From JBALVT01 sp036960305 (GTDB taxonomy: Bacteria > Pseudomonadota > Gammaproteobacteria > Pseudomonadales > Halieaceae), in contig JBALWA010000012.1 in NCBI GenBank assembly GCA_036960305.1, positions 23,985 through 87,984 on the forward strand: DNA of 64,000 bases, read 5' to 3'. Each line of letters opens with the position of its first letter. Position 1 is the stretch's first letter. The notes beneath the pieces were generated by a model. The model ran no database searches, was not told where the DNA came from, and worked only from the letters and a program-made list of their open reading frames with translations. Made by a program: the position numbers and the translations under genes. Of the stretch, positions 26,134-36,100 are shown in pieces.

Positions 26134-27067
26134 GTTTTTTCTCGTCGAGTGTCAGGCGCTGGGAAAAGCTCCGCGCCAGATGCAGGGCGTTGTGTGCTGT
26201 GTGAATACTGATAGGGGCAAAATTCACTTTGGCGCCCGGGGTCAACTGGCTTAACTTCGCGGCATCAAGCGACAGGGCAGAGCCAATTTTTGGATAGCCA
26301 CCAATCGTCTGTCGGTCGTTCAGTAGCACGATGGGTTGGCCGTCTGCGGGTACCTGGATTGCGCCGTAACAAATACCTTCGGACAGAATGCCATCGATGT
26401 CACATTTGATCGCCGGCCCTTCCAGCCGGTAGCCCATGCGATCACAACGATCCGATACCGTGTAGCTATGGCTGAAGAAGCGGCGTTGTTGCAGGCGACT
26501 AAAAGCATGATCCTGGTAGCCGGGTGTGACGCGCAGGGTAACGCGATTTTGGTATTTTGGCTGCTTCTTCCTGGCAAGGTAAAGCAGGCGCCGGGTTGCG
26601 TGCTCGTTGCAAGGTAGCTGGTCACCCGCCTGCAGTTTGTCGCCGTTCAGGCCGCCAATTTTTTCGCGCATCACCGTGGCCGAACTGCCAAACATGGGTG
26701 CGATGTCGAAGCCGCCTGCAACGCCCAGATAGCTGCGGCACCCGGCAGTCGCAAAATCGAGTACTACGGTGTCGCCCGCCTGAACTTTGTGTACCTGCCA
26801 GCTGTCGCACGCCCGGTCATTGATACGCAGCGGCATATCGGCTCCAGTGACACAGATGAACGTATCTACCTTTGCCAGTAAGTGTAAACCGCCAAAGCTG
26901 ACTTCAAGTACCGTAGTGTTAACGGGGTTCTGTAGTAGCCGATTACACAGTGCAAAAGCCTCCGGATCCAGCGGCCCGCCGGTCGTGAGTCCTATGGCGT
27001 GTTGGCCCAGTCTGCCACCGTCCTGAATCAGGGTCATGATACCCGGTTGGCTGACTTCAAAGCTCAT
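26120..27067 (-). CDS. pxpC: 5-oxoprolinase subunit C (biotin-dependent carboxylase-like/KipA)
   Basis: This 315-residue subunit of the PxpABC ATP-dependent 5-oxoprolinase hydrolyses 5-oxoproline to glutamate. The family start MSFEVSQPGIMTLIQDGGR, the TTGGPLDPEAF motif, LGVAGGFD and the C-terminal GAIQVPADGQPIVLLNDRQT are all present. The start overlaps the pxpB stop (ATGA). The DUF4392 gene starts inside its 3' end. The order A-B-C is the standard one, but the flanking cyclase-type genes are unusual. Confidence 0.94.
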   Translation of the reverse strand: MSFEVSQPGIMTLIQDGGRLGQHAIGLTTGGPLDPEAFALCNRLLQNPVNTTVLEVSFGGLHLLAKVDTFICVTGADMPLRINDRACDSWQVHKVQAGDTVVLDFATAGCRSYLGVAGGFDIAPMFGSSATVMREKIGGLNGDKLQAGDQLPCNEHATRRLLYLARKKQPKYQNRVTLRVTPGYQDHAFSRLQQRRFFSHSYTVSDRCDRMGYRLEGPAIKCDIDGILSEGICYGAIQVPADGQPIVLLNDRQTIGGYPKIGSALSLDAAKLSQLTPGAKVNFAPISIHTAHNALHLARSFSQRLTLDEKKHDRI

Positions 27068-27744
27068 GACAGCTCCCCGCCCAGCTCCAGGAAACGCTGC
27101 CGGTCAATTGCCTGGAAACGTACCTTGTCACCGACCTTCACGGGCATGGTAGGGTTGTTGTCGGGATTGAACATGCGGGTCGGGCAGCGGCCTATCAGGT
27201 TCCAACCGCCCGGCGACACGGCGGGGTAAACGGCGGTTTGGCGGTCCGCGATCGCCACTGCGCCCCGTGGCACCTTCTGCCGCGGTGTTGTGAGTCTCGG
27301 TGAGGCTATTCGTTCATCGACTTCACCCAGATAAGCAAAGCCCGGCGCAAAGCCAATGGCATAGACCCTGTAGTCGCGGCCTGAGTGTATCGCGATGACT
27401 TCATCGACGGAGAGCGAAGCCCGCTTCGCCAGCGCCTCGAGATCTTCCCCTGATTCGGGAGCGTAATAGACCGGCAGAATGACAGCGTTGCCCGTTTCAG
27501 GTGCTGTTGTATTCAGTGTCTCGAGGGCAGTGTGCACCAGCCGGCTAATTTCCAGGTGGTCGCTGCGGTAGGGGTCATAGATGATCAGCAGGGAGGCATA
27601 GGATGGGACCAGGTCTATCAGGTATTGTCCCAGTGCAGTGGCGATGGCTCGGCTTGCCGCCTGGACCAGGGCTGATGTCTCGGGGCTGGTACTGTCACCC
27701 AGATACAGGACCAGGGCATTCTCACCCGCGGTGTGTAGTTTCAT
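27064..27744 (-). CDS. pxpB: 5-oxoprolinase subunit B (KipI family)
   Basis: This 226-residue subunit B of 5-oxoprolinase has the family motifs VPSYASLLIIYDP, HSGRDYRVYAIGFAPGFAYL and PRLTTPRQKVPRGAVAIAD, then YPAVSPGGWNLIGRC. Two adjacent start codons exist, GTG at 27747 and ATG at 27744; I prefer the ATG. It begins within 6 nt of the pxpA stop and ends overlapping pxpC. KipI proteins also inhibit the sporulation kinase in Bacillus, which is irrelevant here. Confidence 0.94.
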   Translation of the reverse strand: MKLHTAGENALVLYLGDSTSPETSALVQAASRAIATALGQYLIDLVPSYASLLIIYDPYRSDHLEISRLVHTALETLNTTAPETGNAVILPVYYAPESGEDLEALAKRASLSVDEVIAIHSGRDYRVYAIGFAPGFAYLGEVDERIASPRLTTPRQKVPRGAVAIADRQTAVYPAVSPGGWNLIGRCPTRMFNPDNNPTMPVKVGDKVRFQAIDRQRFLELGGELS

Positions 27745-27749
27745 CACGC

Positions 27750-28481
27750 TTAACGCTCGTCAATCAACGCGCGAATTGCCTGAATTGCTCGCACGCCTTC
27801 GAGGTTGTCACCGTGTACGCACAGTGTGTCAGCCTGTAGGCTAATGGTATTGCCGCTCACAGTGGTCACGGTGCCCTCGTCCTGCAATTGCGCGACCTGA
27901 GCCAGCATTTTTTCCCGGTTGTGCACTGCTCCGGGTTTACTGCGAGACAGCAGCTTGCCGTCATCATCGTAACAACGGTCGGCAAATGCCTCGAAGGTCA
28001 GTTCAATGCCCGCCGCTGCCGCCTCGGCCCTGTGCTGCTCGGATTCAGGGGTGGCCTGTAGCATCAGCACGAGCGGGCGATGGAATGTGGCCATTGCCTG
28101 CATGATGGCTTTGCGCACCGGTTGTTTCGCCATCATGTCATTGTAGAGTGCGCCGTGGGGTTTGACATAGGACAGGGTAGTCCCTGCACTGTTGGTCATA
28201 CCGTCAAGTGCTGCTACCTGATAGAGAAGGCTGGCGATGAGTTCTTCGTCAGACAAGTTCATTGAACGACGACCAAAGCCCACGAGGTCGGGGTAGGCAG
28301 GGTGCGCGCCAATACTGACTTTATTCGCTATCGCCAATTCCAGGGTATTGCTAATGGTCAGGGGGTCGCCACCGTGAAATCCGCAGGCAATATTGGCCTG
28401 GTCTATATGTGGCATAACCTGTTCATCCATGCCCATGGTCCAGCTGCCATAGCTTTCGCCCAAATCACAGTTCAGTAGCAT
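27750..28481 (-). CDS. pxpA: 5-oxoprolinase subunit A (LamB/YcsF family)
   Basis: This 243-residue subunit A has the LamB/YcsF signature: LLNCDLGESYGSW at the start, HIDQANIACGFHGGDP, IGAHPAYPDLVGFGRR, YVKPHGALYNDM and EAFADRCYDDDGKL. The LNCDLGE and CGFHGGD boxes are the metal- and substrate-binding region in the family. With PxpB and PxpC it converts 5-oxoproline and ATP to glutamate. It starts 12 nt after the DUF1445 gene. Confidence 0.95.
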   Translation of the reverse strand: MLLNCDLGESYGSWTMGMDEQVMPHIDQANIACGFHGGDPLTISNTLELAIANKVSIGAHPAYPDLVGFGRRSMNLSDEELIASLLYQVAALDGMTNSAGTTLSYVKPHGALYNDMMAKQPVRKAIMQAMATFHRPLVLMLQATPESEQHRAEAAAAGIELTFEAFADRCYDDDGKLLSRSKPGAVHNREKMLAQVAQLQDEGTVTTVSGNTISLQADTLCVHGDNLEGVRAIQAIRALIDER

Positions 28482-28493
28482 CGAGTGCCTCCA

Positions 28494-29279
28494 TCACATT
28501 ACGGCCAATTGGCTATTGCGTAAGTCTGTCACCAGCATACAGCCTGGGCTATGGGTTATCGCAAAAGGTGGCTTTGCGGCTTCCAGCGCCACCTGTGGTG
28601 TCACACCACAGGCCCAGAAGACCGGAAGTTCATTTTCGGCCAGGCTTACAGCCTCGCCATAGTCCGGGTTATTGATGTCCTGTATACCAATCAGTTCGGG
28701 GTTGCCCAGGTGCACCGGCGCGCCGTGTACCGATGGAAAGCGGGTGCATATTTGTATAGCCCGGATGGCGTCAGCAGCGGCGAATGGGCGCATGCTCACG
28801 ACCATTTTTCCAGCGAAGTCACCGGCCGGGGTGCAGTCGATATTGGTGCGAAACATGGGCACATTGACATCCTCACTGACATTGCGGACATCCAGTCCAT
28901 CCGCCAGCAGTGCCTCTTCGAAGGAGAAAGAACAGCCCAGCGCGAAGGTCACCAGGTCGTCCCGCCACAAATCGGTGATGTCAGGTCGTTCTTCGGCCAG
29001 AACGCCATCCCGAAATACCCGGTAGCTGGGCACGTCCGTCCGTATGTCTATATCTCCCAATAGCGGTAGTGACACGTCACCGGGGGTATTTGCGGCCGCA
29101 ATAAGTGGGCAGGGCTTGGGATTGAGTTGGCAGAACCTGAGAAAATCGTTGGCTTGTTCCTGTGGCAAAATTACAATGTTGCACTGCACATACCCCGGGC
29201 CATAGCCGGAGGTGTTGCCTGTGTGTTTGCCGGCGCGAATATTTTCGCGCAGAGCTTGTGGGGAGAGTGGTACAGCCAT
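28494..29279 (-). CDS. DUF1445 (YcsI-type) putative hydro-lyase, N-terminal-half homologue of D-glutamate cyclase
   Basis: The 261-residue protein heads the operon. Family motifs are seen in GYGPGYVQCNIVILP, TDLWRDDLVTFALGCSFSFE, VPMFRTNIDC, MVVSMRPFAAADAIRA, FPSVHGAPVHLG and FWACGVTPQVALE, and in the terminal ITHSPGCMLVTDL. DUF1445 is the N-terminal part of mammalian D-glutamate cyclase and is annotated as a putative hydro-lyase in bacteria. D-glutamate to 5-oxo-D-proline is a dehydration, which fits. The 140-bp gap to the divergent tesB gene must hold its promoter. Confidence 0.88.
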   Translation of the reverse strand: MAVPLSPQALRENIRAGKHTGNTSGYGPGYVQCNIVILPQEQANDFLRFCQLNPKPCPLIAAANTPGDVSLPLLGDIDIRTDVPSYRVFRDGVLAEERPDITDLWRDDLVTFALGCSFSFEEALLADGLDVRNVSEDVNVPMFRTNIDCTPAGDFAGKMVVSMRPFAAADAIRAIQICTRFPSVHGAPVHLGNPELIGIQDINNPDYGEAVSLAENELPVFWACGVTPQVALEAAKPPFAITHSPGCMLVTDLRNSQLAVM

Positions 29280-29418
29280 TCAATCGCCTCGCATGATAGC
29301 GTGATTCATTTTCAATAATACTGGGTCTGCCCAGAGTTCAACAATAACCCCTTGGCGGTATGTATCACAACTGATGCTACCGCCGTAGAAAGTAATACCG
29401 CTCCAGGGAGCATAGTAG

Positions 29419-30267
29419 ATGTACGAGACACTTGACCGACTGATTGACGTTATTTCGCCTCAGGCTGAAAGCGAATGTGTGTATACAGGGCACAATATGC
29501 ATCCAGAGGCCTTCAGGGTATATGGGGGGCAGGTGCTTGCCCAGTGCCTGAGTGCGGCGGCTGCCACTGTTGCGCCCGGCCGGCAGGTGCATTCACAACA
29601 CGCTTATTTCCTGCGCCCGGGCGATCCGTCACTGCCTATCACCCTGGAGGTTGAAAAGGCCCGGGACGGTGGCAGTTTCAGTTCTCGCCGGGTGGTTGCC
29701 AATCAGCAGGGCAAGACCATCCTGGTCAGCTCCCTGTCGTTCCAGACCCCGGCAGAGGGCGACGAATTTCAGTCCGCAATGCCACAGGTTCCAGCACCTG
29801 AAGAGCTGGTCAGCGAGCGTGAGCTTGGTTTGCAAGCGGGTAATATCGATGAGAAATTCATGATCACAACCGGCCAGGACCTGGATGTGCGAGTGGTGGA
29901 GCCAATTGACTGGGAGAGCCCCGTCGCCCGGGAGCCCGTTCTCAAAGCGTGGGTTAAAACCGTTGGGCCGGTGGCAGATGCCGCCGGCAGGCAGCAGGCC
30001 CTGCTAGCCTATATATCAGACTTTTTCCTGATTGACGTTTGTTTAATCGCCCATGGAAGAGATTATCAGGACACCAGCTTACAGGTGGCCAGTCTGGACC
30101 ACGCCCTGTGGTTCCACACGGACTTTCGCGCGGATGAATGGCTGCTGCATGTGGTGGAAGCCAGTGCGATAGGCGGAGGACGAGGGCTGGCACACGGCAG
30201 TTTCTATACCCGTGAGGGAAAACTGGTCGCAAATACGGTACAGCAGGGATTAATGCGCAAACGTTGA
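29419..30267 (+). CDS. tesB: acyl-CoA thioesterase II (TesB)
   Basis: This 282-residue double-hotdog thioesterase hydrolyses medium/long acyl-CoA. The first hotdog has VYGGQVLAQCLSAAAATV and the strand HSQHAYFLRPGD. The second has FLIDVCLIAHGR, ASLDHALWFHTDFRADEWLL and GGRGLAHGSFYTREGKLVA, with the Asp-Gln-Thr/Ser catalytic pattern expected for TesB. It is divergent from the D-amino acid operon. An acyl-CoA synthetase starts 79 nt downstream and may be co-transcribed, giving an opposed activation/hydrolysis pair. Confidence 0.92.
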   Translation: MYETLDRLIDVISPQAESECVYTGHNMHPEAFRVYGGQVLAQCLSAAAATVAPGRQVHSQHAYFLRPGDPSLPITLEVEKARDGGSFSSRRVVANQQGKTILVSSLSFQTPAEGDEFQSAMPQVPAPEELVSERELGLQAGNIDEKFMITTGQDLDVRVVEPIDWESPVAREPVLKAWVKTVGPVADAAGRQQALLAYISDFFLIDVCLIAHGRDYQDTSLQVASLDHALWFHTDFRADEWLLHVVEASAIGGGRGLAHGSFYTREGKLVANTVQQGLMRKR

Positions 30268-30346
30268 TCTCAAGGCCTGTAACATACGCCCGACTGCCGC
30301 TATCATGGCTAGTCTATAATTAAATTGTTTACCCAAGGGAATCACC

Positions 30347-31885
30347 ATGCCACATCCCAGTATTACCGCCCAGACCTACCCTCATAAGCCCGCGATTATC
30401 CTGGGTAAATCAGGGGAGATAGTGACCTATAAACAGCTCGATGAGCGTTCAAACCAGGGGGCACAGCTGTTTCGCTCACTGGGCCTGAAGACAGGTGATC
30501 ACATCGGCATGATGTTGGAGAACAATCGCCAATTTCTGGAAATATGCTGGGCGGCACAGCGCGCTGGCCTGATATATACACCCATCAGCACACATCTAAC
30601 AAGGGACGAGACGGCGTATATTCTGGAAAACTGTGGTGCCAAATTGTTTATTGGCTCATTGCAACTTGCCGATGTCGCAGAGCAGGTTCTTGCTCGCGGC
30701 GGCGCGGTTCAGGATTTCTATATGACCGGCGGCATTCGCCCGGGCTTTGAGTCCTGGGAAGAAGCCTGCGATCGCCAACCGGCCACACCAATTGAAGATG
30801 AGAGCTATGGTTCACCTATGGTTTACTCCTCGGGAACCACCGGACAGCCCAAGGGGGTATTTGTACCGGCAGCGGACGAGGATGTACACGCACCCCATTT
30901 TCTGGCGGCTCTGGGCGGGGCATTCGGTTTTGGCGAAGAAACCGTCTACCTGTCCCCCGCGCCTCTGTATCACGCGGCGCCCCTGCACTGGAATATGATG
31001 AATCTCTATCAGGGGGGAACCTCGGTAGTGATGGAGACGTTCGATCCTGAACGTGCCTTGAAGCTGATTGAAGAACACCGTGTAACCCACAGTCAGTGGG
31101 TGCCGATCATGTTTATCCGTATGCTCAAGTTGCCGCAGGAGATTCGTGAGCAATACGATGTGAGCTCCCTACAGATCGCCATTCATGCCGCTGCGCCTTG
31201 TCCGGCGGATGTGAAGGAGAAAATGATTAACTGGTGGGGTGAAGTCATTATGGAGTACTACGCCGCCAGTGAGGGCATAGGAATGACGATGATTGATTCT
31301 GCCAGTTGGCTGACTCACAGGGGGTCTGTTGGTCCCGCCATGTTGGGAGAGATACACATTCTTGATGATGAAGGCAATGAATTGCCTGTGGGCGAGATCG
31401 GCACGGTTTACTTTGGTGGTAACGATACCGGCTTTGAATATTACAATGAGCCCGGCAAAACCTCTGAGGCCTATAACGATAAGGGCTGGGCGACTACCGG
31501 TGATGTGGGCTATCTTGACGAGGATAATTTTCTTTACCTCACGGACCGGAAGAACTTCATGATTATCAGCGGTGGGGTAAATATCTACCCTCAGGAGATC
31601 GAAAACCTGCTGATCACTCACGACAAGGTGGCCGATGTGGCAGTATTCGGTGTTCCGAATGAGGAGTTTGGCGAGGAGGTCAAAGCCGTGATCGAACCGT
31701 TGAACTGGGGGGATGCCACGGACGAGGTGGCCATTGAGTTAATGGAATGGCTGCGTGAGAGACTGTCCAAAATCAAAATGCCCCGCAGCATGGACTTTAA
31801 GGAAAAGCTGCCCCGCATGGATAATGGCAAGTTGTACAAACGCCATCTGGCGGATGAGTACAAGGGTGGTACGCGCTCCGAGTAA
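30347..31885 (+). CDS. AMP-forming acyl-CoA synthetase
   Basis: This 512-residue adenylate-forming enzyme activates a carboxylic acid with ATP and CoA. The P-loop is MVYSSGTTGQPKGV. The A5-type motif EYYAASEGIGMT, the A7 region WATTGDVGYLDEDNFLYLTDR and the hinge NFMIISGGVNIYPQEIE follow. The C-terminal catalytic Lys region is KLPRMDNGKLYKR. It groups with the medium/long-chain FadD-like enzymes; the acyl substrate is unknown. It is probably co-transcribed with tesB and ends 8 nt before the convergent DUF523 gene. Confidence 0.9.
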   Translation: MPHPSITAQTYPHKPAIILGKSGEIVTYKQLDERSNQGAQLFRSLGLKTGDHIGMMLENNRQFLEICWAAQRAGLIYTPISTHLTRDETAYILENCGAKLFIGSLQLADVAEQVLARGGAVQDFYMTGGIRPGFESWEEACDRQPATPIEDESYGSPMVYSSGTTGQPKGVFVPAADEDVHAPHFLAALGGAFGFGEETVYLSPAPLYHAAPLHWNMMNLYQGGTSVVMETFDPERALKLIEEHRVTHSQWVPIMFIRMLKLPQEIREQYDVSSLQIAIHAAAPCPADVKEKMINWWGEVIMEYYAASEGIGMTMIDSASWLTHRGSVGPAMLGEIHILDDEGNELPVGEIGTVYFGGNDTGFEYYNEPGKTSEAYNDKGWATTGDVGYLDEDNFLYLTDRKNFMIISGGVNIYPQEIENLLITHDKVADVAVFGVPNEEFGEEVKAVIEPLNWGDATDEVAIELMEWLRERLSKIKMPRSMDFKEKLPRMDNGKLYKRHLADEYKGGTRSE

Positions 31886-31892
31886 ACCCGGA

Positions 31893-32378
31893 CTAGCGCT
31901 TTCTGAGAATTTGATCGACGATTGGCAGTTCGTGTTGGCTGAAGACTCTGATGCCGTGTTGATTTAGTAAGGCGGTAGTGACGCCCGCGCCGGGGATTTT
32001 CCTGCCGGTAAAACTGCCGTCATGGATCACCGAACTGCCACAGGAGGGGCTGCCCTCTGCAAGTACGGCCAGGGTGATGTTGTGTTCCCTGCATTGCTCC
32101 AGTGCTATCTGTGCACCACTTTTGAAAAAATGGCTGACGTTATTACCGCTGTTATCGATCACCTCAGTCGTACTGGCCAGGACATCATAACCATCCCCTC
32201 CGGCTATTTCGGCGGGTGCACGTGGCACGGACATACCCGATTCAACTTCTGGACAAACAGAAATGATGCGGCCCTCGGCGCGCCACTGTTTCAATATTTT
32301 TTCATGTACGGCTAATGTCTTGCCATCGTACCGAACCTGCTTGCCAATAAGGCAGGCGCTTAACAGTATTTTTTCCAC
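31893..32378 (-). CDS. DUF523 family protein
   Basis: The 161-residue protein shows the DUF523 pattern: LLSACLIGKQVRYDG at the start, ISVCPEVESGMSVPR, then AVLAEGSPSCGSSVIHDGSF and RKIPGAGVTTALL. Conserved Cys residues (SACL, VCPE, SPSCG) suggest metal or iron-sulfur binding, but no function is established. The GTG start directly follows the TAG of the Rap1a-like gene, with GAGGAG as ribosome binding site, so the two genes are coupled. Confidence 0.88.
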   Translation of the reverse strand: MEKILLSACLIGKQVRYDGKTLAVHEKILKQWRAEGRIISVCPEVESGMSVPRAPAEIAGGDGYDVLASTTEVIDNSGNNVSHFFKSGAQIALEQCREHNITLAVLAEGSPSCGSSVIHDGSFTGRKIPGAGVTTALLNQHGIRVFSQHELPIVDQILRKR

Positions 32379-32732
32379 CTACTCCTCGCAGGGGTAATTT
32401 CTTATCAGCGCATTGAGCACCAGGCTGGAGGCATCAAAATTCAAGTCCCTCTGGTTGGACTGCAAGTGTTTTACCGTGGAATCCACTACGTCTCCGATCT
32501 CAATGTCACTGGATATGCAGATATTGGAGCTGATGTCCTGCCACAGCTCCCATATGGTTGTGCTGTCCGCCGCGCCGATGATGTAGCCCACACAGAGACC
32601 CTGTTTATAGGTATCCCGCTTGTCCTCACAGGCTGTAAGTAATTCAGAACCTGTAATCCAGGCGCCGGAATTGGACCATGCCGTTGCGGGGAGCAGTAGG
32701 GCGAGAATGGCAAGTAGCGTTAAAGGTTTCAT
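32379..32732 (-). CDS. secreted Rap1a/Tai-like domain protein
   Basis: This 117-residue exported protein has a signal peptide ending at ATAWS (about residue 20). The mature part has the Rap1a/Tai pattern SELLTACEDKRDTYKQGLC, then GYIIGAADS, with a later Cys at NICIS and a C-terminal YPCEE. The domain is named after immunity proteins of type VI effectors in Serratia, but most such genes occur alone and have no known role. No effector gene is adjacent here, so an immunity function is unlikely. Confidence 0.75.
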   Translation of the reverse strand: MKPLTLLAILALLLPATAWSNSGAWITGSELLTACEDKRDTYKQGLCVGYIIGAADSTTIWELWQDISSNICISSDIEIGDVVDSTVKHLQSNQRDLNFDASSLVLNALIRNYPCEE

Positions 32733-32754
32733 AGGGCTTCCGGATGACAGGTGA

Positions 32755-33159
32755 TTAGGCCGCGGCTGGGACGTTGAGGGCCAGATAAAAGATATACATG
32801 CAGATACCAAAGCCGGCGATAAATACCAGAGAGCGTAGAGAATCGATGTTCGCTATGTAAAAACCGATGTACGCAGTGCGCAGTGCAGCAAATACCATAC
32901 ACAGGCTGGCGATACTGTTCATGTCCAGTCCGCTGACAAAGGCAGCCAGCAGGGTCGCACTGAATAGCGCCAATGCCTCCCAGCTGTTGGCCTGTGCCGC
33001 GACTGCCCTGGCGCCTGCGCCGGTGAGCTCCAGGCACTGTGTACGCGGGTGTTTATTGTCTACGCTTCCCAGTTGTTTGTGTCTAAAGTAGCCCGTAGTC
33101 CAGGCGCATACCAGGGGTAGGAAACACAAAACCAGCAGACTACCAATAACGTTATTCAT
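32755..33159 (-). CDS. MAPEG family membrane protein
   Basis: The 134-residue protein has four predicted helices (NVIGSLLVLCFLPLVCAW, ALALFSATLLAAFVSGL, SIASLCMVFAALRTAYIGFY, LVFIAGFGICMYIFYLAL). The loop HPRTQCLELTGAGARAVAAQ and the ALRTAYIGFYIAN segment identify the MAPEG superfamily (glutathione transferase-like membrane proteins). I start at the ATG at 33159 since the longer frame runs into the RND gene. A GST-fold enzyme at 39.2 kb also hints at glutathione chemistry. Substrate unknown. Confidence 0.85.
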   Translation of the reverse strand: MNNVIGSLLVLCFLPLVCAWTTGYFRHKQLGSVDNKHPRTQCLELTGAGARAVAAQANSWEALALFSATLLAAFVSGLDMNSIASLCMVFAALRTAYIGFYIANIDSLRSLVFIAGFGICMYIFYLALNVPAAA

Positions 33160-33185
33160 ATTGTCTCTCTCTATAAAATTAAAAA

Positions 33186-36100
33186 TCAGCTTCCGGAAAT
33201 CCCCGGTAGGGGAGAAGGTAGTTCGTTTTTCTTCATGAGTGGCAGGTAAAAAACAGGCACCACGAAGAGGGTAAAGAGCGTGCCAACCAACATGCCGGCG
33301 GCAATCATAAGCCCGATGCTGAATCGGCTGTTCGCACCGGCGCCCGAGGCGATGACCAAAGGCCATACGCCTAACACGGTTGCGAAGGTTGTCATCAGGA
33401 TGGGCCGCAGGCGCAACGCGGCAGCTTGTAACACAGCCTCCTTTCGACTGAGCCCGGCAATCAGTAATTGATTCGCAAAATCGACGATGAGGATGCCGTG
33501 CTTACTGATAAGGCCAATAAGCGTCAGTAAGCCTACCTGGGTATAGATGTTGAGGCTGACCACGCCCAGGGCGATTGGCAGCGTAGCACCAAAAATTGAC
33601 AGAGGCACACTGACCAGCACCACCAGGGGGTCTCTGAATCCGTTAAATTGCGCGGCCAGTACCAGATAAATCAGCAGCAGGGATACGCCAAACAAGATTG
33701 GGAAGGATCCAGATTCCTGTATATAGCGTCGAGAGCCGCCGGTATATCCATCCCGGAAGCCGGTGGGGGCAATATCTTTCAGCGAGTCCTTTAAAAAATC
33801 CAATCCGGTGCCCAGACTGTTCGGAGGCATCATCATGCCTTGTATGGTGGTGCTGTTCATCTGTTGGTACTGTGTCAATGCATTCGGCTGGACTGCTTTA
33901 TCCAGGCTGACAACGGCGGAAAGAGGCACCAATTCTTCGCTGCTGGTGCGCAGATAGTATTTTTCCAGTTCACGGCTGTTAAGACGAAAACCTTTCGCGG
34001 CCTGGGGGATTACTTTGTAGCTGCGCCCATCCATGATGAACCGGTTAACCTCGGACTCGCCCAGCATGACAGTCAGCGTCTGGCCAATATCCTGCATCGA
34101 TATACCCAGCCGGGCAGCGCGCTCCCTGTCGATGTTCACCCGTAATTCCGGTCGGCTGAACTCCAGACTCTGGGTGACAAAGATAAATAGGCCCGAGTCG
34201 CGTGCGGCGGCCAGCAATTCCTCGCCTACCGCCATTATATCCTTGTAGGGCGCGGTAGAAGCGATGACAAAGCTGACGGGCAGTCCCGCGTCGGAGCCTG
34301 GCAGTGGTGGCTGGCCGAAGGTGAATATCTGCATACCTGCAATTTTGGCAAAACGTTGCTGCAGGTCCAGTTGGATTTCCTGCTGGCTACGCTCCCTGTC
34401 ATCCCAGTCCTTCAGGGTCATCCCGCCGAAGTTAAAGTTCGGATCGCTTACCTGAAAAGAGTGGATAACTTCCGGTACGGTTTTCCATACATCGACCACT
34501 TCATCGAGAAAAGTGTTGATGTATTGCAGGTTCGCGTAACTTGGGGGGGTGCCGATGACGTAGATATAACCGTCATCCTCTTCTGGCGCCAGTTCTCTCT
34601 GGGCGAGTGAAAACAAGACGGGTAGACTGAGGATGATCACAGCGCTGAAAAGCAAAACTGCGCCGCGGTTTTCCAGGCAAAGGGACAGTAGCTGTTGATA
34701 TCGCTTGGTAAGCCGTGCAAAAGCTCTATCCATCACATCGGCAAATCGGCCCTGTTGCGAGTGATCTTTTAATACCAGGGAACACATCATGGGGCTGAGG
34801 GTCAAGGCAACAATTCCCGAGACTATCACCGCGCCGGCGAGGCTTAGCGCAAATTCACTGAACAGTGTGCCGGTGAGTCCACCCATGAAAGCGATGGGGG
34901 CGTAAACCGCGGCGAGAGTCAGTGTCATGGCTACAACAGGCAAAGCAACTTGCCGGGCACCCAGTAGCGCGGCTTCTTTCGGGGTGGCGCCTTGTTCGAT
35001 ATGCCGGTGAACATTTTCCACGACCACAATGGCGTCATCGACCACCAGGCCGATGGCGATGACCATGGCCAGTAGGGTCAGCAGATTGATGGAGAAGCCC
35101 ATGAGATGGATAAGAAATAAAACGCCTATCAGTGACAGCGGGATTGCCACCAGGGGTATGAGGACCACGCGCAGTGAGCCCAGGAACAAGTAGATTACGA
35201 AAATAACAATGACCGCGGCTTCCAACAGCGTTATCGCGACTTCCTCTAGCGCAGCATTGATGGGCGTGGCCCCATCCCAGTCCAGGATAAGCTCCATGTC
35301 GGCCGGTAGGGAGGTCCTAAGGCGTGGCAGGAGGTTCAGAACGGCTTTGGATACGTCCAGTGGGTTGGCGTCAGGCGTGGGACGAATGGCGATGAATACC
35401 GCTTCACGACCACTGGAAAAAGAAGAAAACTGACTGTTTTCACTGGAAAGTTCTATTTGTGCTACATCGCCCAGAAGAACCCGTTTGTTGGCATCTTGTC
35501 GGACCACCATTTGGCTGAAGGCTTCGGGAGATTGCAGGTCTGTGCGTGCGTCAACGGAGGTCAGCGTCAGGTCGCCCTCGGTCGTGCCTGCGGCTGAAAT
35601 ATAGTTTTCTCTCGATATTGCGCCGTTGATATCCGTTGCTGTTACGCCAAACGCAGCCATCTGCACAGGGTCCAGCCAGATACGCATGGCTTGTTGTCTA
35701 CCGCCGGCTAACTCAGCGTTGCCCACACCCGGTAAAGTGGCAATTTCCGGTAAAATATCCCGTAGCAGGTAGTCGCTGACCTGAGCGATATCCATTTGTT
35801 CACTGACAAAGGCCAGGTACATCAGGGCATCTCCCCCTGAGGCTGTGGTGATGACCGGGTCTTCAATATCCCGTGGTAAATCTGAGCGGGCTTCATTAAC
35901 CTTGGCGATGACTTCAGATAATACTTCGCTGCTTTTTTCCCCAAGACGGACATGTACTTCTATGGACGACACACTGGGGTTGCTGGTCGAGGTCATATAC
36001 TCAATGCCGCTGGCGCCCGCTATCCGGATTTGTAGGGGGGTGGTAACAAATCCTTTAATAGTGCGCGCACTGGCCCCGGGATACAGTGTTTCAATAGTGA

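Noticed and set aside
32379..32732. The Rap1a/Tai-like gene as a type VI secretion immunity gene
   Set aside because: No effector, VgrG, Hcp or PAAR gene lies nearby; the neighbours are DUF523 and MAPEG.
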